A DNA stretch of 64,000 nucleotides. Source: CAVWQV01 sp963757115. GTDB taxonomy: Bacteria > Pseudomonadota > Alphaproteobacteria > Acetobacterales > Acetobacteraceae. The stretch is from contig CAVWQV010000001.1 of NCBI GenBank assembly GCA_963757115.1, positions 248,001-312,000 of the forward strand, given 5' to 3'. Positions 56,011 to 64,000 of this stretch are shown piece after piece. The number at the start of each line of letters is the position of its first letter. Position 1 is the stretch's first letter. Both the position numbers and the translations under genes were made by a program. Under the pieces are notes generated by a model. It was given only the letters and a program-made list of their open reading frames with translations, did not search any database and was not told where the DNA came from.

Positions 56011-57411
56011 ATGACGATGAGGCCCGATCCGACCTTTCACGCATCGCCAAGGCTGGCGATGGAAGCTCCACCCGAGGACTTCGCCTATACCTTGCTCCTC
56101 AGCGCGGATTTCTCGAAGCCCGACGCGCTAGCGGTAATCGACGTGAAGCCCGGCTCGCCCACATATAGCCAGGTCGTCCACACGGTCACGATGCCGTACA
56201 AGGGCGACGAGTTTCACCATTTCGGTTGGAATGCTTGCTCTTCGTCGCTGTCGCCGCTCACCGGCCACGCCTTCGTCGAGCGGCGCTACCTGATCATCCC
56301 CGGCATCCGCTCATCGCGTATCTATGTGGTGGACACGAAGCCCCATCCTGCCCAGGCAAGGATCCATAAGATCATCGAGCCGGAGGAGCTATTCAGGAAG
56401 ACCGGCTACTCACGGCCCCATACCGTTCACTGCGGCCCGGAAGGTATCTACGTCAGCACGCTCGGTGGCGCCGGCGCGGACGGCACCGAAGGGCCCCCAG
56501 GCGTCTTCATCATGGACTGCGAGACGTTCGAAATCCTCGGGCGATGGGAAATCGACCGCGGAGCCCAGAACTTGCACTACGATTTCTGGTGGAACTTGCC
56601 ACGTGACTACATGGTGTCGAGCGAGTGGGGACTGCCGCCGCAGTTCGAGCACGGGATCGTTCCGGGAGATCTACTCTCGAACAAGTACGGACATCACGTT
56701 CACTTCTGGGACCTTCGGGCCCGGCGTAACGTCCAGACGATCGATCTTGGCGCGAATCACCAGATGGCGCTGGAGGTACGGCCGGCGCATGATCCTGTGC
56801 GGGAGTACGGCTTTCTAGGCGTCGTGGTTGACACGACGAACCTCGAAGGCTCGATTTGGACTTGGTGGCGCGAAGGTGGCAAGTTCCAGATCGAGAAGAC
56901 GGCGACGATCCCCGCCGAGCCGGCGCCCAAGGACCAGCTGCCGCCGCTGCTGCAGGGATTTGGCGCAGTGCCACCCCTGGTGACCGATATCGACCTCTCC
57001 ATGGATGACCGCTTCCTCTATGTTGCCTGCTGGGGTACCGGCGAGATGCGTCAGTACGACGTAACCGACCCGAGGAAGCCGAAGCTCGCGGACTCTGTCC
57101 GCCTCGGCGGCATCGTTCGCCGCACAACCCATCCGAATGGCAACCAATTTGCGGGCGGCCCGCAGATGGTCGAGATCAGCCGCGACGGCAAGCGGGTCTA
57201 CTGGACCAACTCGCTGTATTCCACATGGGACGACCAGCTCTATCCCGGTGGTGTGCCGGCAGCCGAGGTCATGGCCATTGCCAGCCCGGGCGGAGGCCTG
57301 GAGCTCGCGAGGGATTATTGGGTGAAGTTTCCCGAAGGATACCGGGCGCACCAGATCCGCCTCGATGGTGGCGACTGCTCGACGGATTCGTTTTGCTATC
57401 CATCGGCTTGA
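56011..57411 (+). CDS. Selenium-binding protein SBP56 family (methanethiol oxidase-like)
   Basis: The protein has 466 residues from ATG 56011 (AGGAAGG 11 bases upstream). It is a beta-propeller with the family blocks FHHFGWNACSS, RSSRIYVVDTKPHP, RPHTVHCGPEGIYVSTLGG, FWWNLPRDYMVSSEWGLP and HVHFWDLRARR. Bacterial members (MtoX) oxidise methanethiol to formaldehyde, hydrogen sulfide and hydrogen peroxide using copper bound by His. The usual second Cys of the CSSC motif reads Ser (CSSS). The membrane protein gene downstream overlaps it. Selenium binding itself is not established for this protein. Confidence 0.88.
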   Translation: MTMRPDPTFHASPRLAMEAPPEDFAYTLLLSADFSKPDALAVIDVKPGSPTYSQVVHTVTMPYKGDEFHHFGWNACSSSLSPLTGHAFVERRYLIIPGIRSSRIYVVDTKPHPAQARIHKIIEPEELFRKTGYSRPHTVHCGPEGIYVSTLGGAGADGTEGPPGVFIMDCETFEILGRWEIDRGAQNLHYDFWWNLPRDYMVSSEWGLPPQFEHGIVPGDLLSNKYGHHVHFWDLRARRNVQTIDLGANHQMALEVRPAHDPVREYGFLGVVVDTTNLEGSIWTWWREGGKFQIEKTATIPAEPAPKDQLPPLLQGFGAVPPLVTDIDLSMDDRFLYVACWGTGEMRQYDVTDPRKPKLADSVRLGGIVRRTTHPNGNQFAGGPQMVEISRDGKRVYWTNSLYSTWDDQLYPGGVPAAEVMAIASPGGGLELARDYWVKFPEGYRAHQIRLDGGDCSTDSFCYPSA

Positions 57412-58088
57412 GCGCGGGCGGAGCAGGCTGGGCAACGGCTGGGCTCTGGCTGGCGGTCATCGCGAGCGGCCTCTATCACGGGGTGAATCCCGGGATGGGC
57501 TGGCCGCTCGCCGTCTCGGCTGGGCTCATGGAAAAAAGCTCGCGCGCCCTCCTGACGACGCTTTGGCCGCTGACGGCCGGCCACCTGCTCGCGATGCTCT
57601 TGGTGATCCTTCCTTTCTCGTTGCTGGTCGCGCTCGTCTCCTGGCAGCGGCAAATCCAGATTGGCGCAAGTCTCCTGGTTATCGGGTTCGGCATCTTGCG
57701 GCTCATCAACCGGCGCCATCCGCGAGCGTTGGCGCGGGTACGGCCGACGCAGCTTGGCCTCTGGTCCTTTGCCGTGGCAATCGCGCATGGCGCGGGATTG
57801 ATGCTCGTGCCGATTTATCTCGGGCTCTGCCGCACCACCGGTCTCGACCGGGGCCATCAGGCCGCCGGGGCGCTCGTCGGAGCTGATCTCGGAATGGCCG
57901 TCCAGGTCGCCCTTGTCCACTCAATTGCGATGATCATGGCTGGTGGAGCATCAGCGTGGCTGGTTTACCGCTATCTCGGATTGAGGTTCGTTTCGCAGAG
58001 TTGGTTCAATCTGGATGCGATCTGGGCCGTAGGCCTTCTATCGGTCGGCGGCCTCTCGCTGGCGTTCTGCCTTGCGGACCCGTACTGA
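57393..58088 (+). CDS. Polytopic membrane protein linked to SBP56
   Basis: About 230 residues with six or seven hydrophobic segments. The first half has LYHGVNPGMGWPLAVSAGL and the second a repeat-like AIAHGAGLMLVP and VHSIAMIMAGG, giving two His-Gly-containing membrane motifs, a pattern reminiscent of nickel/cobalt or HupE-type transporters. No family is certain. There is no ATG in frame; TTG 57393 inside the end of SBP56 is the best start and TTG 57408 is possible. The overlap suggests coupling and a shared role, perhaps metal supply. Confidence 0.68.
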   Translation: MLSIGLSAGGAGWATAGLWLAVIASGLYHGVNPGMGWPLAVSAGLMEKSSRALLTTLWPLTAGHLLAMLLVILPFSLLVALVSWQRQIQIGASLLVIGFGILRLINRRHPRALARVRPTQLGLWSFAVAIAHGAGLMLVPIYLGLCRTTGLDRGHQAAGALVGADLGMAVQVALVHSIAMIMAGGASAWLVYRYLGLRFVSQSWFNLDAIWAVGLLSVGGLSLAFCLADPY

Positions 58089-58208
58089 TTGGCCCCTGGC
58101 CCGCGCGATGCGGACCGCCATTGCCGCACGTGCTGTGACCTGGCGCACACAAACCTGACGCTCGGTGCTGATACGGTGTCGCTGCGCTCTGATCAGGGAG
58201 GTCATCCT

Positions 58209-58980
58209 ATGACGTACGACGCCAGCGCCTACTTTTGGCGGGACTACAGCGACACCCCGATCAACTTTGCCGAGGATTGGTATCACGGCATCAAAGGCAG
58301 CGCGCCCGACTGGATTAACTCCGTTGCCAGCGAAGCCGACCAGCCCGTGTGGGCACGCGAGGCTTGCGCCTACATCAACCCCCTGCTGCACCCGGATATC
58401 CCAGTCATCGAGCGCCGCGACGGCGCGATGGCGTTGATCAGCGACCGTTCCCGCGACCTCGCGTTGTCGGGTGGCCTGCCCTACACGGGGGCGTTCTGCT
58501 CAACAGTCTTCTCCAGCACGTTCGGCTTCTGGGAAGTCGAAGCGAGTATGACTTCAAACGGGTGGCTTCATGGGGGCCATGTTCCTCAATGCCACGAACA
58601 CAGGGGACCAGGGCGAAGCCGACATCAACGAGAATATCCAGAACTATGTCATGCAGACCCTGCACGGCCCCGACATCATCGGCAGCGAGACCGTCGGCTA
58701 CTACGTGCCCAGTGTGCAGAGCTGGCACAAATACGCAATCGACATCCAGGACGATTATACCGTCGTGTATTTTGACGGCTCCGAGAAGGGACGGTGGCCC
58801 ACGCCGAACTCCCTCAAGGTACCGATGCAACTCGTTCTACAGTGCAACGTGGGCGGCCCGGGCACGTGGCTCGGCGAGGTGGGGCCGTCCAGCGCGCAAC
58901 CGCCCTGGTGCCTCCTTATCAGGACGATCGGTTGCTGGCCTGGCAAGGCCGCGCACGACACCAGCAAGCGTGTCAGCTGA
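58209..58980 (+). pseudogene. GH16-like hydrolase, one frameshift
   Basis: About 255 residues. The N-terminal frame has AFCSTVFSSTFGFWEVEASMTSNGW; the second frame (join near 58565) has GAMFLNATNTGDQGEADINENI with the ExDxxE active-site motif as EADINE, and WHKYAIDIQDDYTVVYFDG, all typical of the GH16 beta-sandwich. The start MTYDASAYFWRDY has no signal peptide, unlike the GH16 enzyme at 11826-12755. It is 120 bases after the membrane protein gene and convergent with the esterase gene. Confidence 0.78.
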
Positions 58981-59041
58981 GCCAAGTGTCGGTGGTTCGG
59001 TAGTCAACGCGCAGCGCTTCGGGGGAGCTGAGACGCCCGAG

Positions 59042-59071
59042 CCCACCTTGATGGGGTCACCGTAAGGTGGG
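59042..59071. terminator. Inverted repeat between convergent genes
   Basis: CCCACCTT at 59042-59049 and its complement AAGGTGGG at 59064-59071 flank a 14-base loop. It lies between the GH16-like stop (58980) and the esterase stop (59057) and overlaps the latter's last codons. A weak bidirectional terminator is possible. Confidence 0.35.
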
Positions 59072-60208
59072 TGACTGGCGTTGTGGCAGGTTGCCGGCCG
59101 GGTTGTGGCTGTGAAGGCCGGCAGCTTGCGCGACCATGCCAAACAACGCCCGCATCTGCGGGCCGCTCTTCACGTCATAGTCGTGGTCGTTCAGATATCC
59201 CCACCAGTTCCAGCAACCCAGCGGGTTCCCAGGGTCGGTGAATGACGGAGGATACGCTGTGGTCTGCGGATAAACCACAACGATGCTGTTGCTATCCGCC
59301 CATTCGTTGATCCCCGCTCTCTCAATGAAAGCCGCGCCGACCGCGTCATAGGACTGCAGACAGCCGTGCAGTGCGAGAACCAGCCCACAGGCGCTCCCAC
59401 CCGCGCAGTTTTCGGGGATGAACGCGTAGCCGTGGGAAGCCAAGCTGATCGCCGCGGCGTCACCGCGCGGCGCGAACGGCCCCTGATCAAAGCGCATCAA
59501 TTTGCCCCGCAAATGGCCGTTGTTTCTGGGGTTGAGCGGGCCGAACCAGCGCGTCAGCCAGACCTCTTCGGAATCGTATGCGCCGGTGCCCGATGCTCGT
59601 TCGTCTCCCGCCCTGCTGCCCGGTTGATGCGCCAGGTCGGAAGCGCCGCACGCTATCACGTAGGGGCTGGCCTTGACGTCGCATTTTACCGGCCCGTCGG
59701 GCGACTCCCAGCCATGCTCCGCCGCAAACTGACTGTCGTAACGGAATACGTCGACGCCAAAATGCGCGTAAAACGCTTGAAGCGCATCCGTCACTGCTGG
59801 AAGTACCTCGCTATCGTTCTGCCCGGCCCAGAGATAGACAGGCTGACCGCGCAGATTTTGCAGCGGATCGATCAGGCCTCGCGCTGCCCAGTCTTGAACC
59901 GTTGACTCCAAACCCGCGACGTCGATGGGCGGCATGCCGTATGAGCATGAACTCAGCGCCGTAGCGACCGAGCCCAACGCGCAGCCGTCTGGTCCGCCGG
60001 CGTAAATCGCTGCCCCCCGGAACAGGGCGGAATAGGCGACATGCATCTGGGCCGCCATAAACCCTCCCGAGGAGATGCCAGCGACGTAAATACGGTCCGA
60101 TCGGATTGAATATGAGTTTAGCTGTTGCGCATCGCAGGACCAGCTGCCCGTCAAACCGAACGCCAACGCCGTTGCTACGAGGGCGGCGAAACGGAGTTTG
60201 GAACGCAT
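59057..60208 (-). CDS. Secreted PHB depolymerase family esterase
   Basis: The protein has 383 residues with a Sec leader (MRSKLRFAALVATALAFGLTGSWS). An alpha/beta-hydrolase with the Ser in YVAGISSGGFMA near residue 47 follows, together with LWAGQNDSEVLP (Asp region) and a C-terminal His region. It looks like the extracellular short-chain PHA depolymerase type 2. The Cys-rich tail (FIPENCAGGSACGLVLALHGCLQ) is typical. It lets the cell use external PHB; the intracellular enzyme is at 8504-9725. It is convergent with the GH16-like gene. Confidence 0.86.
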   Translation of the reverse strand: MRSKLRFAALVATALAFGLTGSWSCDAQQLNSYSIRSDRIYVAGISSGGFMAAQMHVAYSALFRGAAIYAGGPDGCALGSVATALSSCSYGMPPIDVAGLESTVQDWAARGLIDPLQNLRGQPVYLWAGQNDSEVLPAVTDALQAFYAHFGVDVFRYDSQFAAEHGWESPDGPVKCDVKASPYVIACGASDLAHQPGSRAGDERASGTGAYDSEEVWLTRWFGPLNPRNNGHLRGKLMRFDQGPFAPRGDAAAISLASHGYAFIPENCAGGSACGLVLALHGCLQSYDAVGAAFIERAGINEWADSNSIVVVYPQTTAYPPSFTDPGNPLGCWNWWGYLNDHDYDVKSGPQMRALFGMVAQAAGLHSHNPAGNLPQRQSPTLR

Positions 60209-60544
60209 GTGTTAGCCCCATTACCGATGTTGTCGGACGAAGCGCAGTATTGGAGCGGACGGCCGAGTTTTGGCTTCACTCACTGACGGCGCCGAGGGCG
60301 CGGTGTGACGGCCCCAAATGCGTGCTTCGTCGATCGAGTGTGAGAGGACAGCCCAAATCAAAAGTGGCTTGCAAGCTTTATCGTCTCCGGAGAGAGACCA
60401 CTCTGCTCAGCCGCAACAGCCAGGCCGAACGACCTTCGGATCACAGCCCACGGACGAGCGCAAAAGCTGCAAAGAGCGTGACGTTGACGAAAAATCGGGC
60501 AAAACCCATATTCCCATCGTGATCAGAAATACAGGAGGCGGAGC
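60209..60544. other. Divergent intergenic region, about 335 bases
   Basis: The region separates the starts of the PHB depolymerase and ferritin-like genes and probably holds both promoters. I see no RNA gene or recognisable operator. It ends with a strong AGGAGG at 60534-60539 that belongs to the downstream gene. Confidence 0.4.
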
Positions 60545-61541
60545 GTGCCGGGGTCGCCCTGACTGGGTCCGATTTGGGAGGACCACCGGACTACACGGCG
60601 CTCCCCCCCATCAGCGGGGGCGTAGCCGCGTCGATCGCGGTTGCCGAACATGCGGCACGGCATTGGCTAAGCGACGAGCCAGGTCCCCTCAGACCCGGCA
60701 CCGAGGCTCATACGCGGGCCGCGGTCCGGATGTTTCGCGAGACGTTTAATCCGTACAAGCCAAGGATCATCGACTGGCCGAAGCTGAGCACCGAGGCGCG
60801 GGATCGGTTGGTCAACCTGCCAATCTGGGACATCGCCGTGCAGACGGAGGGAAAAGCACGGATCCGAATGCTGGCCTACGCGGCGAACCTGCGTAATCCT
60901 GATTGGCGCGGCGCCATCGAGCTCAACGGATGGGAGGAGGGGCGGCACAAGGCGGTGCTGTCCAACCTCGTGGCTGCCTATGGCATCACCATTCAACCCG
61001 AGCCGCATACCCGGCGCCCCGCCATACGGAGTGGGCGTATCTGGTCACGGGATTTAGCGAGTGCATCGATAGCTTCTTCGCCTTCGGTCTCTTTGCGGTC
61101 GCCCAACGATCCGGCTTCTTCCCGCCCGAACTCGTGGACACGTTCGAACCGGTGATGCAGGAAGAGTGTCGTCACATTCTGCTGTTTGCCAATTGGCTAG
61201 CGTGGCATCGACGCTCCACGGCCTGGTGGCGTCGACCCTGGTTCGAACTGCGGGTCGGAGCAGCCTGGATATTTCTCGGTTGGGAGCGCCTAGGGCTTGC
61301 CCGTGGGATGAACGGGGGCGAAGGCCAGGAGGACAAGGCGCCGGACAACAACTTCACGGTCACCGGCACCAAGTCCGTTAGCGACATAGATATCGGTGCG
61401 CGCGGGCTGCTGGAGTTGTGTCTTGCTGAGAACGAACGCCGTTTCGCCGGCTACGACATGCGATTGCTGCGACCGACCACAATGCCTAGTCTGACCCGTT
61501 TTGCCCTTCGTTTCATGGGCAGGAAAAATGATCAAGCTTAG
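60545..61541 (+). pseudogene. Di-iron ferritin-like protein, one or two frameshifts
   Basis: About 330 residues. Two di-iron ExxH motifs are present: WEEGRHKAV near residue 120 in the first frame and EECRHILLF in the second, each preceded by a helix with a Glu (QTEGKARIR and GFSECIDSFF). This is a four-helix di-iron site. The frame breaks near 61010. A GTG at 60545 with AGGAGG 6 bases upstream is the probable start, but its frame stops after five codons, so one C is probably missing near 60559; TTG 60574 opens the frame otherwise. The end overlaps the sulfotransferase gene by 14 bases. Confidence 0.65.
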
Positions 61542-62766
61542 CGCGGCCGAAGTGCAGTCTGCGTTACTTCGGGGAGCAAACGCGACTGCGCAGGTGCTCG
61601 GTTTTCTGGATAAACCATTTGCCGCGGAGCGCTTGATCGCCTCGGCGCGTGTGCAAACAGGGCTCTCCGACTTCGGAAGTGAGGCATTTCGCGAAGGTCT
61701 TGGGGTCTTGCTCGAGGCCTGTGCCACGGAGGCGGCCCTGAGTGTGGTCGGCCGGGCAACAATCCGCTGGGATACCACCCGACTGCTTGTCAATCTGCTG
61801 CGTCTCCGGCAGGCAGAGCACATAAGTCCCGACATCTCCGACCGGCAAATACGCCAACCGCTGTTCATCACCGGCCTGCCGCGGAGCGGCACCACCTTTC
61901 TGCACAAGCTCTTGACACTTGACGAGGCCAATCAGGCCCCGCGCGTTTGGCAGACGATCTATCCCTATCTAGCAGGCCGATTAGGCAGAAAGGGCCGAGA
62001 TTCGTCGATCCGAAAGGTTGACCGGCAGCTGCGCGCCTTCGAGCGTTTGGCCCCGGACTTTCGTAGCATGCATCCAATCGATGCTACGTCGCCTCAGGAA
62101 TGCAGCGAGATCACGGCACACGTGTTTGCCAGCTTGCGCTTCGACACGACGTATCGTGTCCCGAAGTACAGGCGTTGGCTCGACCAGGTTGGGCATCTCG
62201 ACGCATATGGCTTCCACAAGCGGTTCCTACAGCACCTTCAGGGCAAATCCGGTGGTGATCGGTGGGTCCTGAAGTGTCCCGACCACGTCTTTGCACTCGA
62301 TGCCATTCACGAGGTTTACCCTGATGCGCGGCTAGTGTTTGTGCATCGCGATCCTGTCAAGGTCTTATCCTCGGTCACGCGTTTAACCGAAGTTCTTCGG
62401 AGGCCCTTTACTCGGCGGATCGACCGAGCAGAAATCGGCCGGCTGGACAGCGAGCGCTGGCTGGAAGGCACTAGGCGGATGATGCGCGCTTCGGAAGCAC
62501 AAGGGGCGGAGCATTCAACGGCGCACGTCCGGTATCTCGATTTAATTGCCGATCCGTTAGGGACGATCGAAAGTCTCTACGAGCGCTTTGGCCTCAATTT
62601 CAGCGGGCGAACGGCGGACGAAATCAGGCAGTCCACGAAGAAGCAGCCATCTGGAGGCTATGGTTCAAATCACTACAATCTCGTGGACTATGGCCTCGAT
62701 TTTGCTGCTGAACGCAGGAAGTTTGCCGACTACATGGCCTTCTTCGGGATCAATCCAGAAAGTTAG
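61528..62766 (+). CDS. PAPS-dependent sulfotransferase family protein
   Basis: The protein has 412 residues from ATG 61528. The 5'-phosphosulfate loop is ITGLPRSGTTFLHKLL near residue 112 and the 3'-phosphate site is LVFVHRDPVKVLSSVTR near 260. The rest is alpha/beta with a C-terminal helical tail. It moves sulfate from PAPS to a hydroxyl or amine of an unknown acceptor. It overlaps the ferritin-like gene, which suggests the pair modify one molecule, with the di-iron enzyme hydroxylating and this enzyme sulfating (inference). An APS-kinase-like gene converges on it. Confidence 0.87.
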   Translation: MIKLSAAEVQSALLRGANATAQVLGFLDKPFAAERLIASARVQTGLSDFGSEAFREGLGVLLEACATEAALSVVGRATIRWDTTRLLVNLLRLRQAEHISPDISDRQIRQPLFITGLPRSGTTFLHKLLTLDEANQAPRVWQTIYPYLAGRLGRKGRDSSIRKVDRQLRAFERLAPDFRSMHPIDATSPQECSEITAHVFASLRFDTTYRVPKYRRWLDQVGHLDAYGFHKRFLQHLQGKSGGDRWVLKCPDHVFALDAIHEVYPDARLVFVHRDPVKVLSSVTRLTEVLRRPFTRRIDRAEIGRLDSERWLEGTRRMMRASEAQGAEHSTAHVRYLDLIADPLGTIESLYERFGLNFSGRTADEIRQSTKKQPSGGYGSNHYNLVDYGLDFAAERRKFADYMAFFGINPES

Positions 62767-62834
62767 GGTTTATTGCAAGCGATCAGAGCGCCGGCGTACG
62801 GGGATAAGCAGCTTTGCAATCATTCCGTTGCGCG

Positions 62835-63650
62835 TCAGCTGCTCTCCAGGCCGCGTTGCGTCAAGAGATGGCGCTGCTGCGTAGCGGAAATAGCTTGGAG
62901 CCCAGCGTCCAGATCGATGCGCTCAATATGGTAGCCGACGTCGCGGCCATAGAAGACGTGGGTGACATTCGGTATCGGCATGACGGTAAACCGACCCTCG
63001 TGACCGCGCAGGCCATACTCAATGCGTGCGCGAACATACTCGAAAGAGAACGGGTTTTTGCCATCGGTCCCAGTTGTGTCACGGACCGCAATGCAGGCTT
63101 GGCCGACCCGGTGTAAGCCTTCTTCAATCAACGTACGGTGGCCCTCGTGGAACGGCTGATACCGGCCGATAAACAGCGCGGTGGGCCGCTTCGGATCGAA
63201 CAGGGGACGTAGCTGAACAGCCACTTGCTCCGCCCGGTACTCCGGGCTGCCGTCCACGGTCACGCGTATATCGAATTGCTCGGGCGGTTCAAACAAACGG
63301 TTGGTGTCCTCGAAGCGGCCTACCTCGATGCGGTCGACCCAGACGACGAAGGCTTTACCGTGGAGTTGGAAGGCGGCGCGAGTGTCGGCGGTCGGGCAAA
63401 TGAAGTCGGCGACGGCATAGCCGCCGGCTTCGGTTACACGGTCGCAGAGCCAGCCCATGCGCCGTGCGTGTTCGATCCGGTCCTGCACGGAAAAGCCGAG
63501 ATCGGCACTGACTTCGCGGCGGACCGCGTCGGCGTTGAAGTGAACGGCATTCATACGTCGCAATAGCGCTCGAGCGAGCGTTGTCTTGCCGGCGCCGGGC
63601 AGGCCCATGATGAGGATCTTGCGTGAGATCCCAAGCGGCAGGGTATGCAT
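62835..63650 (-). CDS. APS kinase-like and NMNAT-like nucleotidyltransferase fusion
   Basis: The protein has 271 residues from ATG 63650 (ATG 63719 would add 23 basic residues). The N-terminal half is APS kinase-like: GLPGAGKTTLARAL (P-loop), NADAVRREVSADLGFS, EHARRMGWL and VADFICPTADTRAAF. The C-terminal half is an HxGH nucleotidyltransferase: ALFIGRYQPFHEGHRTLI and the second signature ISATQQR, most like NMN adenylyltransferase. PAPS synthetases also join an APS kinase to an HxGH domain (ATP sulfurylase) in this order, but the HxGH domain here is of the other type. A role in making PAPS or another nucleotide for the nearby sulfotransferase is possible. Confidence 0.8.
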   Translation of the reverse strand: MHTLPLGISRKILIMGLPGAGKTTLARALLRRMNAVHFNADAVRREVSADLGFSVQDRIEHARRMGWLCDRVTEAGGYAVADFICPTADTRAAFQLHGKAFVVWVDRIEVGRFEDTNRLFEPPEQFDIRVTVDGSPEYRAEQVAVQLRPLFDPKRPTALFIGRYQPFHEGHRTLIEEGLHRVGQACIAVRDTTGTDGKNPFSFEYVRARIEYGLRGHEGRFTVMPIPNVTHVFYGRDVGYHIERIDLDAGLQAISATQQRHLLTQRGLESS

Positions 63651-63922
63651 GGACCTTCGCACGTAGTGGTTTGATGCGCTGGGAGCCAGATGCGTCTGAC
63701 TCGCCTCGCGCGAGGCCATTGGCGCACAACTTCAGCTATTCGCAAGAGCTTTTTGTGCAAAACGGCTATGGCTTGCGTCGATTATCCGGCTGAACTGACA
63801 GGCGACTTTGTCGCATCGCCGTTGCGATCAAACGGGATTGTGCAGCTAGTCTTTCTGTGCGTTGCCCGGTTCGACAAAGTCGATCCGCGGTGCAAGCCGA
63901 GCGGCGGTTGTCGCCCGCGGAA

Positions 63923-64000
63923 TCATGAACCGACAGCGTCAGAGACGCACTTCTTCGTGAAGCTGATCTTGGCGGCACCGGCCAGCTTTTTGTCCGCGGC
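63923..64000 (-). CDS. PsiF-repeat-like small protein, C-terminal end
   Basis: The last 25 codons of a minus-strand gene that enters from the right edge read DKKLAGAAKISFTKKCVSDA, then four residues and TGA 63923. The K-L-GAAK-SF-KKC pattern is the C-terminal repeat of PsiF-type exported proteins. Too little is present to say more. Confidence 0.6.
   Translation of the reverse strand, partial: AADKKLAGAAKISFTKKCVSDAVGS

Noticed and set aside
1..64000. Prophage, insertion sequence, CRISPR or integron
   Set aside because: No transposase, integrase, phage structural gene or regularly spaced repeat was seen on either strand.

Overview
The window is GC-rich chromosomal DNA from a free-living alphaproteobacterium, probably Hyphomicrobiales or Rhodospirillales. 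This rests on the exact GTTC-N7-GTTC LexA box before an imuA-imuB-dnaE2 mutasome operon, an HWE-type histidine kinase, a CheB/CheR-type sensor locus, and many acyl-CoA and PHA genes. I see no phage, insertion sequence, CRISPR array or rRNA. One tRNA gene (Ile, GAT) is present.

Layout. 1-2.9 kb: the end of an N,N-dimethylformamidase-like gene, a DUF4142 protein, a GST and a glycine-zipper remnant. 2.4-9.7 kb (minus strand): a lipid and PHA block with an intracellular PHA depolymerase, an acyl-CoA synthetase, a trypsin-fold protein that has lost its catalytic triad, an MBL hydrolase, an MDR oxidoreductase and an acyl-CoA dehydrogenase. 10-13 kb: an FMN monooxygenase and a secreted GH16 hydrolase. 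12.8-27.1 kb: a Liv-type ABC transporter facing an eight-gene operon (pxpA, hyuA, hyuB, BCCP, class IV aminotransferase, biotin carboxylase, pxpB, pxpC) that looks built to open and process cyclic amides. 27.2-32.7 kb: CheB, a CheB/CheR/PAS/HWE-kinase hybrid and a response regulator. 32.8-35.2 kb: urate degradation (HIU hydrolase, OHCU decarboxylase, uricase) and a decayed fumarylacetoacetase. 35.4-41 kb: the SOS mutasome. 41-51.9 kb: GST, DUF35 and thiolase genes, an active/inactive HtrA-like pair with a LuxR regulator, a CoA-transferase, CDGSH, MBL, amidohydrolase, phosphatase and RraA genes. 52-64 kb: tRNA-Ile, an ABM monooxygenase, AsmA, a GlcG/HbpS-like protein, SBP56 with a membrane partner, a second GH16, an extracellular PHA depolymerase, a di-iron ferritin-like protein, a sulfotransferase and an APS-kinase/NMNAT-like fusion.

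A striking property is the number of single-base frameshifts, about 17, plus one in-frame amber codon, in genes that are otherwise well conserved on both sides of the break. Several lie in short homopolymers. Residual sequencing error is the simplest explanation, so genes marked pseudogene here may be intact in the organism. The fumarylacetoacetase remnant looks like true decay.

The best candidate for an undescribed system is the 17.8-27.1 kb operon. It combines two different ATP-dependent lactamase families with a biotin carboxylase/BCCP pair, an aminotransferase and a dedicated importer.
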